A stretch of DNA of 64,000 bases from Streptomyces sp. AP-93 (GCF_022808175.1 NZ_JALGBX010000032.1:28907-92906), one strand, 5' to 3'; shown: positions 53,815 through 63,910, counted from the stretch's first letter. Made by a program: numbers and translations. The notes: generated from the letters alone by a model not told the origin.

Positions 53815-54377
53815 GCCGCGGCCTCCAAGGCCGTACGGATCCCCCGCGCTGACAGCGTCCACTGCAAGCGGGCCCCGCACGGCACAAGGAGGCCGACGTA
53901 CAAGCCTGCTGATGTCAGGCACAGGCCCTTTTGGAGTTCTCCGGCACGCGTACGCGCAGGACTCTCCCCTGGATCACTCCGGGGAGTTTGACAGGCCAGG
54001 CCTGTCCGGCAACCACCCTCCCGGCGGCCGGGGCCGGTACGCGACCTGCCCGATGAACGTATCAACGAAGAACACGCCAGCGGGTTACGCACCCCCACCG
54101 CCCCCGCCGCGGCCAGCACGGTCCACTCGGCGGCCGTGGTGGCACCCGGGCCACCCCCGTGGGTCCAGGACCACCAGCCGTACGCGGCGAGGGCGATGAA
54201 GACGATCTGCAGCCCGGCGTCGGCGTAGAGGCCGCCCTGGGCGAAGAGCACGATGAAGAAGACGTTGTTGGCGATGCCGATCGGCCAGTTGGCGATGTGC
54301 TGCCGGGCGACCAGCCAGACGCACACGGCCCCCGTGACGAACCCGAGGATCTCGGTCCAGCTCGTCTGCCATCCCAT
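53811..54377 (-). CDS. pnuC: PnuC-like nicotinamide riboside transporter, middle segment replaced
   Basis: 188 residues. The first 95 or so are normal PnuC (MGWQTSWTEILGFVTGAVCV, VARQHIANWPIGIANNVFFI, then LFAQGGLYADAGLQIVFIAL). After WTVLAAAGAVG the sequence turns hydrophilic and basic (RSSGRSRTGPGRREGGCRTG) for about 55 residues, then returns to a PnuC-like tail (LYVGLL, RTALEAAA). The helices expected in the middle are missing. The replaced stretch (about 53935-54090) holds three small palindromes. It keeps the frame, but transport function is doubtful. The stop overlaps nadR. Confidence 0.75.
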   Translation of the reverse strand: MGWQTSWTEILGFVTGAVCVWLVARQHIANWPIGIANNVFFIVLFAQGGLYADAGLQIVFIALAAYGWWSWTHGGGPGATTAAEWTVLAAAGAVGVRNPLACSSLIRSSGRSRTGPGRREGGCRTGLACQTPRSDPGESPARTRAGELQKGLCLTSAGLYVGLLVPCGARLQWTLSARGIRTALEAAA

Positions 54378-54392
54378 GACGCCCCCCATCCC

Positions 54393-54415
54393 TTTATAGT
54401 CAGGTTGACTATAAA
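54393..54415. promoter_or_regulatory. NrtR-type operator upstream of the NAD-salvage operon
   Basis: Perfect 10-bp arms TTTATAGTCA and TGACTATAAA around GGT, 16 bases before the pnuC start. It is AT-rich in a GC-rich genome. The TATAGTC/GACTATA half-sites fit actinobacterial NrtR boxes, and the operon encodes an NrtR-like protein. Confidence 0.8.
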
Positions 54416-54443
54416 CAGGGTCCGGGGGCCCGCACAACCAAAA

Positions 54444-54473
54444 AACCCGCGGCGCCCTGGGGCACCGCGGGTT
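54444..54473. terminator. Intrinsic terminator downstream of rluB
   Basis: Stem AACCCGCGG / CCGCGGGTT with an inner GCCC/GGGC-type pairing, followed on the minus strand by TTTT. It lies 28 bases past the rluB stop. Confidence 0.85.
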
Positions 54474-54500
54474 CTGGAGGCCTTCGAGAGGCCGGGGGTC

Positions 54501-56069
54501 CTACAGACCGACCTCGCGCATGAGCATGCCGACCTCGGTGTTGGTCAGGCGGCGCAGCCAGCCGGACTTCTGGTCACCGAGCTCGATCGGGCCGAAGGAG
54601 GTCCGCACGAGCTTCTCGACCGGGAAGCCGGCCTCGGCCAGCATGCGGCGGACGATGTGCTTGCGGCCCTCGTGGAGGGTCACCTCGACCAGGTAGTTCT
54701 TGCCGAGCTGGTCGACGACGCGGAAGTGGTCGGCGCGGGCGTAGCCGTCCTCCAGCTCGATGCCGTCCTTGAGGCGCTTGCCGATGTCGCGCGGCAGCGG
54801 ACCGGTGATCGCGGCGACGTAGGTCTTCTTCACGCCGTACTTGGGGTGCGTGAGGCGGTGGGCCAGCTCACCGTGGTTGGTGAGCAGGATGATGCCCTCG
54901 GTCTCGGTGTCGAGCCGGCCGACGTGGAAGAGACGCGTCTCACGGTTGGTGACGTAGTCGCCGAGGCACTGGCGGCCGTCCGGGTCCTCCATGGTGGAGA
55001 CGACGCCGGCCGGCTTGTTCAGCGCGAAGAACAGGTGCGACTGGGTGGCGACGGTCAGGCCGTCCACCTTGATCTCGTCCGAGGGCTTCACGCGCTTGCC
55101 CTGCTCCAGGACGATCTCGCCGTTGACCTCGACGCGCGCCTGCTCGATGAGCTCCTCGCACGCACGGCGCGAACCCATGCCGGCACGGGCGAGCACCTTC
55201 TGCAGACGCTCACCCTCCTCCTCGGCGCCCGGGAAGGTCTTCGGGGTCTTGATCACGGGCTTGTCGGCGTACCGGTCGCGCACGCGCTCCTCGATCCGCG
55301 CCTCCAGCTCGCGCGGCTTGGACTGGCCGCTGCGGGAGCCGGGGCCGATGCGCGGGCCGCCGGCGCCGCCGATGCCCGGGGTACGGGAGACCTTGGGGCC
55401 GCCCTTGGCGCCACCGCGGGCCGCCGCACCGCGTGCACCGCCACCGCGGTTGCCGTCGGCCGCGCCGCGGGCACCGCCGCCGCCCGCCTTGGCGCCGCCA
55501 CGGCCGTTGCGCTCGCCCTCGGGGCCCACGTCGTAGCGACGCTCCTCGGGGCGGGGGTTGCGGATGCGGGGGGCCTGCTCGCGGTCGCGGTCGGAGCCGC
55601 CGCCCTGGTGGCCGCCGGAGGAGCCGCCGCCCTGGTAGCCGCCACCGCTGGAGCTGCCGCCGCTGCGGTAGCTGCCGCCGGAGCTGCCACCGCGGGAGCC
55701 GCCACCCTGGTAGCCACCGCCGGAGGAGCCGCCACGGGAGCCGCCGGAGCTGCCACCGCCCTGGTAGCCGCCGCCGGAGCTGCCGCCACGGGAGCCGCCG
55801 CCGGAGCTGCCGCCACGGGAGCCGCCACCCTGGTAGCCGCCGCCAGAGGAGCCGCCACGGGAGCCGCCCGAGCTGCCACCACCCTGGTAGCCGCCGCCGG
55901 AGCCGCCACCGCGGGAGCCGCCGCCGGAGCCGCTGCCACCGCCGGAGCCGCCACCGCGGGAGCCACCACCGCCGCCGGAGCCGCCGCGGGGGGCGCTACC
56001 GCGCCCGCCGCCACCGCCGCCGCCGCTGTTCCTGTTGCCGCCACCGTTGCCGTTGCCGCTGCTTCGCAT
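54501..56069 (-). CDS. rluB: 23S rRNA pseudouridine synthase RluB-like, with long Gly/Ser-rich N-terminus
   Basis: 522 residues. The C-terminal 240 form the enzyme: an S4 domain (RLQKVLARAGMGSRRACEEL, with RVEVNGEIV) and a pseudouridine synthase domain with the catalytic Asp in VGRLDTETEGIILLTNHGEL. It modifies helix 80-93 regions of 23S rRNA in the family. The first 180 or so residues are repeats of GGGYQGGGSxGGSRGG, probably disordered and RNA-binding. A middle basic region follows. ATG 56069 shares its A with the scpB stop (TGATG). Confidence 0.92.
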   Translation of the reverse strand: MRSSGNGNGGGNRNSGGGGGGGRGSAPRGGSGGGGGSRGGGSGGGSGSGGGSRGGGSGGGYQGGGSSGGSRGGSSGGGYQGGGSRGGSSGGGSRGGSSGGGYQGGGSSGGSRGGSSGGGYQGGGSRGGSSGGSYRSGGSSSGGGYQGGGSSGGHQGGGSDRDREQAPRIRNPRPEERRYDVGPEGERNGRGGAKAGGGGARGAADGNRGGGARGAAARGGAKGGPKVSRTPGIGGAGGPRIGPGSRSGQSKPRELEARIEERVRDRYADKPVIKTPKTFPGAEEEGERLQKVLARAGMGSRRACEELIEQARVEVNGEIVLEQGKRVKPSDEIKVDGLTVATQSHLFFALNKPAGVVSTMEDPDGRQCLGDYVTNRETRLFHVGRLDTETEGIILLTNHGELAHRLTHPKYGVKKTYVAAITGPLPRDIGKRLKDGIELEDGYARADHFRVVDQLGKNYLVEVTLHEGRKHIVRRMLAEAGFPVEKLVRTSFGPIELGDQKSGWLRRLTNTEVGMLMREVGL

Positions 56070-56701
56070 CAAAGTTCCGTCGTCTTGTCGTCTTCATCGG
56101 TATCCGGAGAGTCCGGATCGAACGACGGAACACCCTCTTGCGTCTCGGCTTCGATCGCGTCCGCCTCGGGGAGGAAGGGCGCGAGCTCCGGGAGCTCGTC
56201 CAGGCCACGCAGGCCCATCCGCTCCAGAAAGTAGTTCGTCGTCCTGTACAGGATCGCACCTGTTTCGGGTTCCGTCCCCGCCTCCTCCACCAGACCCCGC
56301 TGGAGGAGGGTGCGCATGACCCCGTCGCAGTTGACTCCACGGACCGCCGAGACCCGCGAGCGGCTGACCGGCTGGCGGTACGCGACGACGGCCATCGTCT
56401 CCAGCGCCGCCTGGGTGAGGCGGGCCTGCTGGCCGTCCAGGACGAAAGCCTCCACCGCCGGCGCGTAGTCCGCCCGGCTGTAGAACCGCCAGCCCCCGGC
56501 GACGAGCCGCAATTCGAATCCGCGGCCCTGGACCTCGTACTCGTCCACCAGCTCGCGCAGCGCCCGCGCGACCTCGCGGGGGGTCCGCTCCAGCACCTTG
56601 GCCAGGTGCGCCTCGGTCGCCGGCTCGTCCACGACCATGAGGACGGCCTCCAGGGCAGGCTTCAGCGCCAGCCCGGCCACGGGGGTCGTCACGTCACTCA
56701 T
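56069..56701 (-). CDS. scpB: Segregation and condensation protein B
   Basis: 210 residues. PALEAVLMVVDEPATEAHLA, GRGFELRLVAGGWRFYSRAD and ALETMAVVAYRQPVSRSRVS are the paired winged-helix blocks of ScpB, partner of ScpA and SMC in chromosome condensation. The acidic C-terminus ends DEDDKTTEL. ATG 56701 overlaps scpA (ATGA), and its stop touches rluB, so scpA-scpB-rluB is one translational run. Confidence 0.95.
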   Translation of the reverse strand: MSDVTTPVAGLALKPALEAVLMVVDEPATEAHLAKVLERTPREVARALRELVDEYEVQGRGFELRLVAGGWRFYSRADYAPAVEAFVLDGQQARLTQAALETMAVVAYRQPVSRSRVSAVRGVNCDGVMRTLLQRGLVEEAGTEPETGAILYRTTNYFLERMGLRGLDELPELAPFLPEADAIEAETQEGVPSFDPDSPDTDEDDKTTEL

Positions 56702-57780
56702 TCCTTGACCTCCACGATCTGGTCGAACTCGTCCGTCACCGTCGGCATCCCGTCCCCGTCCCCGCCGCTCCAGCGCACGGTGAGCGTCTGCAGGGCCTCC
56801 TCCTGGTCCAGGACCACGGCCTTCTCCCGGTAGAGCTCCAGGAGGGCCAGGAAGCGCGCCACGACGGTCAGCGTGTCGGCGGCGTCCTCGGTGAGCTCCT
56901 GGAAGGTGGCCTCGCCGCGCGCCTTGAGCAGCGCCACGACCAGTCCGGCCTGCTCCCGGACGCTCACGAGGGGCGCGTGGATGTGGTCCACGTACACCTG
57001 GGGCTCGGCCCTGGGCTGCATGGCCTTGACGGCGAGCCTCGCCAGTCCCTCGCCGCCGATGCTGATGACCACCTCGGGCAGCAGTTCGGCGAGCCCGGGT
57101 TCCAGCCCCACGGTGCGCGGGTAGCGCTTGCCCTCGGTCTCGGCCCGGTCCTGGAAGATCTCGGCGATCCGTTTGTACGCCCGGTACTGCAGCAGCCGCG
57201 CGAACAGCAGGTCCCGGGCCTCCAGCAGCGCGAGGTCCGCCTCGTCCTCGACCTCGGCGACGGGCAGCAGCCGGGCCGCCTTCAGGTCGAGCAGGGTGGC
57301 GGCGACGACGAGGAACTCGGTCGTCTGGTCGAGGTCCCAGTCGGGCCCCATGGCACGGATGTACGCCATGAACTCGTTGGTGACCTCCGACAGCGCGACC
57401 TCGGTGACGTCGAGCTTGTGCCGGGAGATCAGCTGCAGCAGCAGATCGAAGGGCCCCTCGAAGTTCCCGAGCCGCACCATGAACCGCCCGTCCCCGACGG
57501 GGTCCGCCGCGGCCGATCCTCCGGTGTCCTCGGCCGAGGGCACGGGAGGCGCCACAGGAGGCCCCACGGGAGCCGGTACGGCCTCCTCGGCCCCCTCCGG
57601 GCCCTCAGGGTCGCCGGTGGCCTCCACAGCCGGTACGGCCTCGACAGGGGGCCCGGGGGCCTCCCCCGGGTTCCGGGAAGGGGCGGGATCGGGGAACTCC
57701 TCCTCCCCCGGCACGGAGGCACCGGGCCCGCGGCCCAGCGAGCGGCGGGGCGGGAGGCCGGATTCGGCGGAAGGGGGCAT
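56698..57780 (-). CDS. scpA: Segregation and condensation protein A
   Basis: 360 residues. The ScpA core begins FMVRLGNFEGPFDLLLQLIS and contains KLDVTEVALSEVTNEFMAYI and a C-terminal winged helix (TLTVVARFLALLELYREKAV). It is a kleisin that links SMC heads with ScpB. The first 90 residues are Pro/Gly/Glu-rich, longer than in many bacteria, as in other Streptomyces. The start is uncertain. ATG 57780 was chosen; the frame upstream to 57846 looks non-coding, and a later start would lose only the variable extension. Confidence 0.92.
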   Translation of the reverse strand: MPPSAESGLPPRRSLGRGPGASVPGEEEFPDPAPSRNPGEAPGPPVEAVPAVEATGDPEGPEGAEEAVPAPVGPPVAPPVPSAEDTGGSAAADPVGDGRFMVRLGNFEGPFDLLLQLISRHKLDVTEVALSEVTNEFMAYIRAMGPDWDLDQTTEFLVVAATLLDLKAARLLPVAEVEDEADLALLEARDLLFARLLQYRAYKRIAEIFQDRAETEGKRYPRTVGLEPGLAELLPEVVISIGGEGLARLAVKAMQPRAEPQVYVDHIHAPLVSVREQAGLVVALLKARGEATFQELTEDAADTLTVVARFLALLELYREKAVVLDQEEALQTLTVRWSGGDGDGMPTVTDEFDQIVEVKE

Positions 57781-57907
57781 CGCGGTCCAGGGTGGTACGG
57801 AAGGAGCGGCTGATCTGGGCCGGGGCCCAGTGCCCAAGGCTCCCACGCGCTACGCCACGGGAGCAGCGGGGACCCGGGCAAATCCCCGGGGGCAGCGCCA
57901 ACCCAGC

Positions 57908-58036
57908 CGTCCGGCGTTTGAGGACCGGGGTCTGGGGTCTGGGGCGGAGCCCCAGGGTCCTTTCAGCCCGTCCGGCGCTTGAGGACCGGGGCAGGGAAGA
58001 GCCCTGGGAACGGGCGAAGGGCGGGTAGGGGAACCA
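57908..58036. repeat. Two copies of the dispersed CGTCCGGCG..TTGAGGACC repeat
   Basis: Units begin at 57908 and 57969. The second ends in the same GGGCGGGTAGGGGA tail as the last copy at 40876. The first carries an internal GGTCTG duplication before its CTGGGGC/GCCCCAG hairpin. It fills the 358-base gap between scpA and the next gene; nothing else is seen in 57781-58138. Confidence 0.85.
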
Positions 58037-58138
58037 CACCCCCGCGCAGTCGGCGGGCCGACGCCCTCCGGCCCCGCCCTCGGGGGCCCCGCGCCGCAGG
58101 GGGGGCAACGGACCGACCCGCCCGAGCCCCCGGAGGGG

Positions 58139-58618
58139 TCAGCGCCCCCGGAGCCGACGGACCAGGATGCTCGCGTCGCCGCGGGACTCCAGGTCCGCCA
58201 GGACCACCGCGACGGCCTCGCGCACGATCCGTCCGCGGTCGACCGCCAGACCGTGCTCCCCGCGCAGCACCAGCCGCGCGTGTTCCAGGTCCATGAGCTC
58301 CTCCGCGGAGACGTAGACCGTGATCTTCTCGTCGTGCCGCTCGCGCCCGCTGGGCCGCCGGTTCGCACCCCGGCCCTGCCCCTTGCCCCGACCGGGGGTG
58401 GGGGCGGGGACGGCGTTACCGGAACCTTCCTGCGGCCGCCGCTGCGGGCCGACGCCCGGCTCCGTGCCCGCCTCAGCCTCCCGGCTGCGGCCTTCTCCCG
58501 CCGTGCCCTCCGCGGCCGCGGCCGCGTGCTCCACGCCCCGCGCCGAGTTCGGCGAGGAGGACGTCAGCGCCATCCCCCCGGTCGTACGGAACAGTTCGTC
58601 GGCTCCGGGCAGACTCAC
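58139..58618 (-). CDS. Small protein of unknown function coupled to parA
   Basis: 159 residues. The first 95 are Ala/Gly/Pro-rich. The last 65 (DEKITVYVSAEELMDLEHAR, VDRGRIVREAVAVVLADLES) are strand-helix-helix, resembling a ribbon-helix-helix DNA-binding domain. GTG 58618 overlaps the ParA stop (GTGA), so it is preferred over a GTG four codons upstream. ParA partners are often DNA-binding proteins, which fits. The family is not recognised with certainty. Confidence 0.72.
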   Translation of the reverse strand: MSLPGADELFRTTGGMALTSSSPNSARGVEHAAAAAEGTAGEGRSREAEAGTEPGVGPQRRPQEGSGNAVPAPTPGRGKGQGRGANRRPSGRERHDEKITVYVSAEELMDLEHARLVLRGEHGLAVDRGRIVREAVAVVLADLESRGDASILVRRLRGR

Positions 58619-59775
58619 TCGGCGGGACACCGGGCGAGCACCTCCCTGGCCAGCTGGCGATAGGCGGCGGCGCCGACGGAGTTGGAGGCGTACGTGGTGA
58701 TCGGCTCGCCGGCGACCGTGGTCTCCGGGAACCGCACCGTACGGCCGATGACCGTGTGGTAGACGTGGTCGTCGAAGGCCTCGACGACGCGCGCCAGCAC
58801 CTCACGGCTGTGCACCGTACGGGAGTCGTACATCGTGGCGAGGATGCCGTCGAGCTCCAGCTCCGGGTTGAGCCGCTCCTGCACCTTCTCGATGGTCTCG
58901 GTCAGCAGCGCCACACCGCGGAGCGCGAAGAACTCGCACTCGAGCGGCACGATGACCTTGTGAGCCGCCGTCAGGGCGTTCACGGTCAGCAGACCGAGCG
59001 AGGGCTGACAGTCGATCACGATGTAGTCGTAGTCGGGCAGCAGGGGCTTCAGGGCCCGCTGCAGCGTCGACTCGCGCGCGACCTCGCTGACCAACTGCAC
59101 TTCGGCGGCCGACAGGTCGATGTTGCTCGGCAGCAGGTCCATGTTGGGGACCGCCGTCTTCAGCAGCACCTCGTCGGCCGACATGCCCCGCTCCATGAGC
59201 AGGTTGTAGACCGTCAGGTCGAGTTCCATCGGGTTGACCCCGAGGCCGACCGACAGCGCGCCCTGCGGGTCGAAGTCGACGAGCAGCACCCGGCGCCCGT
59301 ACTCCGCGAGCGCCGCACCCAGGTTGATGGTCGACGTGGTCTTGCCCACGCCGCCCTTCTGGTTGCACATCGCGATGATGGTCGCCGGACCGTGATCGGT
59401 CAGCGGACCGGGGATCGGGAAGTACGGCAGCGGCCGTCCGGTCGGGCCGATCCGCTCACGGCGCTGGCGGGCAGCGTCGGGGGCGAGAGTGGCCGCGTAC
59501 TCGGGGTCGGGCTCGTACTCCGCGTCCGGGTCGTAGAAATGCCCCTCGGGCACCTGTTCGTAGTCGGCGAAACCCACGGGCTTGTCGCCGCTCGGGTCGC
59601 CGGCCCTGGAGTTCACGTCTAGGCCGTCCATGCTCTTTTGGGGCGTCGTCATGTGCTGGTGGTTTGCGAAGGTGCGGACCGCTACGGATCCCACGGCTTC
59701 GATTCCGGCAGGACCCTGGCCCCGCGCAGGCCCTCCTGCTCGACCACCTCCAGGAGCAAATGTCGACTCATTCAC
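58615..59775 (-). CDS. ParA-family ATPase linked to scpAB
   Basis: 386 residues. The deviant Walker A is CNQKGGVGKTTSTINLGAAL, with LLVDFDPQGALSVGLG and VIDCQPSLGLLTVNAL following, as in ParA/Soj. An N-terminal extension of about 110 residues is variable and acidic (YDPDAEYEPDPEYAA). This is not the oriC-linked parA, because no parB or gid genes are nearby; it is the second ParA that accompanies scpA in Streptomyces. GTG 59775 is preceded by AGGAGG with longish spacing. Probable role in DNA or protein positioning. Confidence 0.92.
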   Translation of the reverse strand: MNESTFAPGGGRAGGPARGQGPAGIEAVGSVAVRTFANHQHMTTPQKSMDGLDVNSRAGDPSGDKPVGFADYEQVPEGHFYDPDAEYEPDPEYAATLAPDAARQRRERIGPTGRPLPYFPIPGPLTDHGPATIIAMCNQKGGVGKTTSTINLGAALAEYGRRVLLVDFDPQGALSVGLGVNPMELDLTVYNLLMERGMSADEVLLKTAVPNMDLLPSNIDLSAAEVQLVSEVARESTLQRALKPLLPDYDYIVIDCQPSLGLLTVNALTAAHKVIVPLECEFFALRGVALLTETIEKVQERLNPELELDGILATMYDSRTVHSREVLARVVEAFDDHVYHTVIGRTVRFPETTVAGEPITTYASNSVGAAAYRQLAREVLARCPAE

Positions 59776-60101
59776 AAGTCGTCTTACCTCCTCGGACGTG
59801 ACCAGGACACTTATCGATAGGTCAGCGTGGCACCATGCCGACGGTTGGCGACTCTATGGCGTGTCACCACTCAGCGGCAACACAATCCGCCGGACCCACC
59901 GCGATGTGTCGGCAACCGAACACCACTCTGTCAAGGGCGTACGAGCTGTCGCCGGGAAGTTTCGCGGGTGTGCGAAAGGGTTAAAGGGTTACGTTCGAGG
60001 CGAGTTGAGCGGCCCCTGCGATGACCCCGGGAACGCCTCCGGCCGGACCTCGCGAGCAAGGTCCGGCCGGATACGTGAGATTGACGTCAGTCGTTGACGA
60101 C
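59776..60101. other. Intergenic region with ald terminator
   Basis: No gene seen. At 60038-60071 there is a 13-bp perfect stem (TCCGGCCGGACCT and complement, loop CGCGAGCA), the likely ald terminator. The remainder should hold the parA promoter. Confidence 0.7.
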
Positions 60102-61217
<1,116 letters not shown>

Positions 61218-61369
61218 CGTGGCTCACGGTCCTTGGCTCAGGGGATGTTTCGGGCTACTTCAATACAAACCCGTCCACAAGAACGCGCAACGGGATGCAC
61301 CAGAGGATGACCTGGTGAAGCCAGTCTAATGAAGGATGAGCGGCTGTCTAGCCTTGCAAAGCAATAATC

Positions 61370-63361
61370 TCAGTCGGAAACGCTGCGGATTTCGCAGGCT
61401 GCGGGGTCATCTCCCAGCAATCTGTCGGCCGCGGACCTGTGCAGCCTGGCAGCCGCGGGATCGCCGAGCCGGTCGAGCGTGTCGGCCAGCCGCACCTGGA
61501 GCGCGGCCTGCAGCCGCAGGTCCCCGGCCCTGCGCGCGAGCTCCACCGCCTCCCGGCAGGTGTGCAGCGATTCCTCGGGCCGCCCCGCGTATTCCTGGAT
61601 CCGCGCCATCTCGCTCAACGCCTTGGCCTGGCCCGGGACATCGGCCAGCCTGCGGTAGCCGGCCGAGGCCGCCCGCCAGCTCCGCAGCGCGTCCCCGTAC
61701 CGGCCCGCGTACGTGTGCACGTTCCCCAGCCGCCCGTAGAGCCGCGCCTCGTCCGCGCGCTCCCCCCGCGCGAGGGCGTGGGACAGGGCCCGGCCGAACC
61801 AGTCGGAGGCCCGGTGCCAGTCGCCCAGCTCCTGGTGCGCGCCGCCTACGGATTCCATCGCGCGGCCCGACGCGTACGGGTCGTTCGCCGCCTTTCCCGC
61901 GTCCAGCGCGGCCCGGTACCGGTCCAGCGCCTCCCGCGTCCGGCCCGTCCCGGCGTCCAGATCGGCCAGGTTCAGCAGCGCGGCCGCCTGTTCCCGGTGC
62001 AGATCGCGCCGCTCGGCCACGTCCAGCACGAGCCGGTGGAGCCCGTACAGCTCGGGCGCGGCCCCGGCGGTGCCGCGGTGCTCGGACAGGGCCCGCGCCA
62101 GCGCCGCTACGAACCTGCGCGCCAGGGTGTCCAGCTCCCCGTCGGCCACGGCCAGCGAGGCGGCGGCCAGCAGCGCGGGCAGCCGGGTGTCCAGCCAGGT
62201 CTGCGCCGCCCGCCGGTCGGCGAAGCGCAGCGCGCGCGGCACCCCGTCGAGCTTCTCGGGCACCCCGACGGATCCGTCGTGCCCGCCGAGTCCGTCTTCG
62301 TACGGCTCCGCCATGGCCCGGCAGGAGAACAGCAGCCGTACGGTGCGCTCCAGCATCCGGGCCCGCGCGAGCTGGACCTCGGCGGGCCGCTCCTTGGCTT
62401 CCAGCAGGGCCTGGAGCAGCGGCGCGAGGCAGCCGGGCAGCAGGAACAGCCCGTCGTGGGCCGACCTCAGCAGGCCCAGCGCGGCGAAATCCTCCAGGGT
62501 CGACTGCGCGGCGGCAACGGAGCAGCCGGCGAGGGCGGAGGCGACGTGGGAGTCGACGAGACCGGCAGGGGCAAGCGGAAGCAGCCGCAGGGTCCGCTGG
62601 GCGGGCTGCGGGAGGGATTCGTAGACGAGCCTGAAGGCCTTGGCCAGCGGTCCGCCGACACCGGCGGGCATGTCGTGCAGCTGCTTGCCCACGTCCGCCA
62701 CCGAGGCTTTGGGGCGCGCGGCGAGCCAGCCGCCGGCCAGGGCGAGCGCGGCGGGCTGGCCGCCGCACTCCTCGGCGAGGGCTTCGGCGGCGCGCGGGTC
62801 GTTGGCGACGCGGATGTCGCCGATGCGGTGGACGAGCATGCGGACGGCCGAGGGGGTGTCGAGGCCGCCGAGGGTGCAGGGGCGGACATCCGGAATCCCG
62901 GTCAGGGGGCCCTCGGCGGTGACGACGACCAGGCACTCGGGGGTGTCCGGCAGCAGGGCGTCGACCTGGTGCGGATCGGACGCGTCGTCGACGAGGAGGA
63001 CCATGCGGCGGCTGGTCAGGGCCGTGCGCAGGGCCGAACTGAGATCGTCCTCGGCGGCGCCGGGCGGGGTGGGCTGCCCGAGTCCCTCCAGGAGGGTGCG
63101 CACAGCACGCTCGGTGGCGACGGTCTCGCCCGTGGGGGCGGTGAGACGGACCCTCAGCACTCCGTCGGGATAGTCGTCGGCGATCTCGCGGACCAGTGCT
63201 TCGGCGAGGGCGGTCCGGCCGGAGCCGGGTCGCCCCGCGACGAGCAGCACGCGGGCCCGCGGGGACTTGGCCTTGCGGCCGGAGAGGGTGTCGAGCCCGG
63301 TTCGCGCGATGTCCTCGCGGAGCTCCTTGAGCTCACGCCGCCGCCCGACGAAATCCGTCAC
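61370..63361 (-). CDS. P-loop (NB-ARC-like) protein with tetratricopeptide repeats
   Basis: 663 residues. The N-terminal NTPase starts TDFVGRRRELKELREDIA, with P-loop VAGRPGSGRTALAEAL (Arg for the usual Lys) and Walker B MVLLVDDASDPHQ. The central winged-helix-like part follows (LRLLPLAPAGLVDSHVASAL). The C-terminal 230 residues are tetratricopeptide repeats (ALLNLADLDAGTGRTREALD, RLGNVHTYAGRYGDALRSWR). It resembles the ATPase-TPR part of AfsR/SARP proteins but lacks a DNA-binding domain. Function unknown. ATG 63361 starts at the VGR box. Confidence 0.85.
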   Translation of the reverse strand: MTDFVGRRRELKELREDIARTGLDTLSGRKAKSPRARVLLVAGRPGSGRTALAEALVREIADDYPDGVLRVRLTAPTGETVATERAVRTLLEGLGQPTPPGAAEDDLSSALRTALTSRRMVLLVDDASDPHQVDALLPDTPECLVVVTAEGPLTGIPDVRPCTLGGLDTPSAVRMLVHRIGDIRVANDPRAAEALAEECGGQPAALALAGGWLAARPKASVADVGKQLHDMPAGVGGPLAKAFRLVYESLPQPAQRTLRLLPLAPAGLVDSHVASALAGCSVAAAQSTLEDFAALGLLRSAHDGLFLLPGCLAPLLQALLEAKERPAEVQLARARMLERTVRLLFSCRAMAEPYEDGLGGHDGSVGVPEKLDGVPRALRFADRRAAQTWLDTRLPALLAAASLAVADGELDTLARRFVAALARALSEHRGTAGAAPELYGLHRLVLDVAERRDLHREQAAALLNLADLDAGTGRTREALDRYRAALDAGKAANDPYASGRAMESVGGAHQELGDWHRASDWFGRALSHALARGERADEARLYGRLGNVHTYAGRYGDALRSWRAASAGYRRLADVPGQAKALSEMARIQEYAGRPEESLHTCREAVELARRAGDLRLQAALQVRLADTLDRLGDPAAARLHRSAADRLLGDDPAACEIRSVSD

Positions 63362-63639
63362 GGATCCGCTCCTCTCGCTGCCTTCGGATTGCGAGCGTAG
63401 TTCACACAGAGCGACGGACAGGGTGGAGCGCGGCGGACAAATCGCCCGATCGGATCAGCGGATGGGCACACTTACTCCTTCTTCACGCGCCCCTCGCACC
63501 GCTCAGCGCTGACGCGCTTCCCGGGCTTCGCGCCGCTGCGCCGGACTCCGTCCGGCGGTGGCCGGTCGGGGCTGCCGCCACCGCCGTCCCCGCGCGGGCC
63601 CGCTGGGCGGGTGCGGCTGGATCGGCCCTGCGGGGCGAA

Positions 63640-63760
63640 GTCCCCTACCCGCCCTTCCACCGTTCCCCGGGCGCTGCCCGGACCCGCGCCTCAAACGCCG
63701 GACGGGCTGGAGGGGGGCTCCGCCCCAGACCCCGGTCCTCAAACGCCGGACGGCTGAATT
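63640..63760. repeat. Dispersed repeat, reverse orientation
   Basis: CCCCTACCCGCCCTTCCACC, then CCTCAAACGCCGGACGG twice (near 63690 and 63739) and CTCCGCCCCAGACCCCGGTC. These are the reverse complement of the family at 40722 and 57908. Confidence 0.82.
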
Positions 63761-63779
63761 GGCTGCGCCGGGACGGGGA

Positions 63780-63910
63780 CGGGGGCGGGGTGGGGTGTCG
63801 GCCTGGACGTAAAGCGTGATTTGTGGCGCAGCTGCAGCCCGGGCCCTGTCGGAGTAGAAGAGGGGGCGCCTAAATCATGCAGTCCAGGCCGACACCCCAC
63901 CCCGACCCCG
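63780..63910. repeat. Long imperfect inverted repeat at window end
   Basis: Exact 23-base arms at 63786-63808 and 63882-63904 (GGTGTCGGCCTGGAC and complement in the core), extended by further matches outward. An inner pair GCGTGATTT / AAATCATGC has one wobble. About 50 bases remain as loop. It could be a small mobile element or a large terminator. It is followed by a C-only tract (63911-63965) that looks like poor sequence. No gene is seen in 63362-64000. Confidence 0.7.

Noticed and set aside
54159..56234. Plus-strand 691-codon frame rich in Ala and Val
   Set aside because: Antisense of the rluB repeats; low complexity, no start signal.
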